A stretch of 9,338 nucleotides of DNA from Spirochaetia bacterium (GTDB lineage: Bacteria; Spirochaetota; UBA12135): NCBI GenBank assembly GCA_003497555.1, contig DNNS01000472.1, positions 603 to 9,940 of the forward strand, given 5' to 3'. Shown here one piece after another: positions 8,096 through 9,338 of the stretch (position 1 is its first letter; each line of letters begins with the position of its first letter). A model generated the notes under the pieces. That model saw nothing but the letters and a program-made list of their open reading frames with translations, was not told the DNA's origin and did no database searches. Both the position numbers and the translations under genes were made by a program.

Positions 8096-8215
8096 TTTAT
8101 TTTTTTTACCTTGTCACAAACAACACACCTTGATAAAACTCAGTATTATTGCTGTATTTCCGTAAGCAGATCAACGTTATATATCCATTAATATTAAATG
8201 GTTTTTTCCTGGTGC

Positions 8216-8237
8216 CATTATGATTTATATTATAATG
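8216..8237 (-). promoter_or_regulatory. Candidate glycosidase promoter -10 within an imperfect palindrome
   Basis: The 214-base gap between the AraC stop and the glycosidase start holds a perfect minus-strand TATAAT (8234-8229) with no recognisable -35 at 15-18 bases. That layout is common at activator-dependent promoters. It lies inside a 22-base imperfect palindrome whose arms are CATTAT (8216-8221) and ATAATG (8232-8237), with 9 of 11 pairs matching. Transcription from here would give a leader of about 140 bases. A weaker alternative is TTGATC (8174-8169) followed by an AATAAT-like -10. The region is very AT-rich, so chance matches are likely. Confidence 0.3.
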
Positions 8238-8293
8238 TAAAATTGTCTTAAAACCTGGATAAATTTTCAAGTTTTGCAGAAAGTATATAAATA

Positions 8294-9187
8294 TCAATAT
8301 TGTCCATAATTTTTTCTATATTTAGCTGGTGAAGTTTTGAAGGCAGCTTGAAAAGAACGGTTAAAATAACTCAAATCATTAAACCCGCACTCATAGCAAA
8401 TCCGGGTCACTGAGGTATTTGTTCTTCTTAATAAATCACAGGCAAGTGACAAACGTCTTTCCCGTAAAAATTCAATCAATGTTCTTCCGGTTGCCGCGTG
8501 AAATTCCCTGCAAATATGACTTTTTGAAAAACCGGTTTCTTGGGAAAGAGTATTTAAATTAATTGATTCACAGCAATGCTCATGTACGAAATGATTTAAA
8601 TATTCTATTAAATTATATTTAGTTTTTTTTACTATATTTTTTTTGCTGCGCCGGGAGATTAACACTAATAATTCCACTAACTGAAATTTTAAAATTTCCT
8701 GGAAGTAAAAATCTTTTTTTAAAAATTCCCGTTCCATTTTTTTTATCAAAGTTTCTATCTCCCGGTTGGAGTCAAGAACGTATAAAAGTTCACGCTGTGT
8801 TTCGGTAGTTTTAGTATGAAAATTTTTTTGAAAAATCGAAAAAAAACTAAAATCATCACTAATCCTTTGGATATACTCAGTAATTAATATTGGTAAAAAC
8901 AAAATATTATATATTTCAATACAGGGCGGATTGATTTCAAAAGTGGTCTGATCTTCCGGATGAACGAAATAAATATTTCCTGGCACAAGCGGATATTGAC
9001 GGGTATTGATATATTTCCAGCCGCTGCCTTTAATAATATAGATTATCTTCCAAAAATCTCTAAAATTACGCTGGCGGGAATTGAATTGATGAGGCCGATG
9101 CAGATATTTTTTAATATAAAAAGGGAAATCCGGCTGAAAAATTTGTTTACCTGCAATGTATCGGCTGTTATTTAATGCTTTATCCAT
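8294..9187 (-). CDS. AraC-family transcriptional regulator with N-terminal cupin-type sensor domain
   Basis: This 297-residue cytoplasmic regulator has the usual length and order of AraC-type sugar-responsive activators. Residues about 30-100 form a cupin-like ligand pocket (WKIIYIIKGSGWKYI at 46-60, LVPGNIYFVHPEDQTTFEI at 67-85). A helical linker follows. Residues about 192-293 are the two-helix-turn-helix DNA-binding domain: first motif LNTLSQETGFSKSHICREF (211-229), second VTRICYECGFNDLSYFNRSF (260-279), then FKTSPAKYRK, the conserved closing segment. It lies directly upstream of the glycosidase on the same strand, with 214 bases between them, so it is the likely local activator (inference from order and family). 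The ATG at 9187 has no Shine-Dalgarno site; the frame and cupin start support it. Ligand and operator are unknown. Confidence 0.92.
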   Translation of the reverse strand: MDKALNNSRYIAGKQIFQPDFPFYIKKYLHRPHQFNSRQRNFRDFWKIIYIIKGSGWKYINTRQYPLVPGNIYFVHPEDQTTFEINPPCIEIYNILFLPILITEYIQRISDDFSFFSIFQKNFHTKTTETQRELLYVLDSNREIETLIKKMEREFLKKDFYFQEILKFQLVELLVLISRRSKKNIVKKTKYNLIEYLNHFVHEHCCESINLNTLSQETGFSKSHICREFHAATGRTLIEFLRERRLSLACDLLRRTNTSVTRICYECGFNDLSYFNRSFQAAFKTSPAKYRKNYGQY

Positions 9188-9193
9188 ATATTT

Positions 9194-9202
9194 AATATAG
9201 CA
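9194..9202 (-). promoter_or_regulatory. Extended -10 element immediately before the AraC start codon
   Basis: On the minus strand TGCTATATT (9202-9194) matches an extended -10 (TGn plus TATATT). Six bases separate it from the A of the ATG at 9187, the same spacing as at the GntR/LacI gene. No -35 box or Shine-Dalgarno sequence is visible. This would give a leaderless message. A competing upstream promoter (9310-9338) makes the assignment uncertain. Confidence 0.35.
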
Positions 9203-9309
9203 TTACTTTCCTGTGCGTTTGCCTGTTAAGTAATGTTACTCTTACCCAGTTAAATCCGATAGCAGCGATAACAATATTATATAGAACTTTCCTTTTTCAA
9301 CACAAATCC

Positions 9310-9338
9310 ATTATACCCCTTTCCCCGTCAAAATTCAA
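9310..9338 (-). promoter_or_regulatory. Candidate distal promoter upstream of the AraC gene
   Basis: On the minus strand TTGAAT (9338-9333) and a perfect TATAAT (9315-9310) are separated by exactly 17 bases. Transcription would start near 9303 and give a leader of about 115 bases before the AraC ATG. The element touches the window edge. A second TATAAT at 9281-9276 has no good -35. No coding frame was recognised in 9188-9338. Confidence 0.4.

Noticed and set aside
8106..8297. 63-codon minus-strand frame filling the spacer between the AraC and glycosidase genes, overlapping the AraC stop as TTGA
   Set aside because: It starts with TTG, has no Shine-Dalgarno site, shows no recognisable domain, is rich in Asn, Ile, Tyr and Lys as expected from AT-rich spacer, and covers the promoter-like elements.
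9229..9240. Short palindrome AGTAATGTTACT upstream of the AraC gene as an autoregulatory operator
   Set aside because: Only 5-base arms in AT-rich DNA, no second copy near the glycosidase gene, and AraC proteins usually bind direct repeats.

Overview
The window looks like an AT-rich bacterial chromosome fragment from a glycan-degrading, probably uncultured or environmental lineage. Two very large secreted multidomain proteins, a GntR/LacI-type hybrid regulator and a cupin-AraC regulator together suggest the PVC group (Lentisphaerota-like) or a similar polysaccharide-degrading phylum. This placement is inference from gene style only. There is no rRNA or marker gene here.

Layout, left to right. 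(1) 1-2984, minus strand: an uninterrupted reading frame of 994 codons that runs off the left edge. It encodes a secreted protein with a TIGR03790-like N-terminal region, a probable beta-propeller and Ig-like modules. (2) 2985-3125: a divergent intergenic region with two good sigma70-type promoters back to back and two CCGG-centred palindromes. (3) 3126-4202, plus strand: a GntR-type winged-helix regulator with a LacI-type effector domain, apparently read from a leaderless mRNA. (4) 4203-4341: a convergent gap with only a weak hairpin. (5) 4342-8079, minus strand: a 1245-residue secreted GH20-family beta-N-acetylhexosaminidase-like enzyme carrying LamG and CBM9-like modules. (6) 8080-8293: a 214-bp spacer with a consensus -10 lacking a good -35, an overlapping palindrome, and the ribosome binding site of the enzyme. 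(7) 8294-9187, minus strand: an AraC-family regulator. (8) 9188-9338: its upstream region, with promoter-like elements.

How it may work together (inference): the AraC regulator lies directly upstream of the glycosidase on the same strand and is the natural candidate to activate it in response to a sugar. The GntR/LacI regulator faces away from the TIGR03790-like gene across a shared control region and is the natural candidate to control that gene and itself. The enzyme would remove terminal HexNAc residues from glycans outside the cytoplasm. The large propeller/Ig protein has no known function. No transporter or downstream catabolic gene is visible. No tRNA, rRNA, CRISPR array, transposase, integrase or attachment site was seen.
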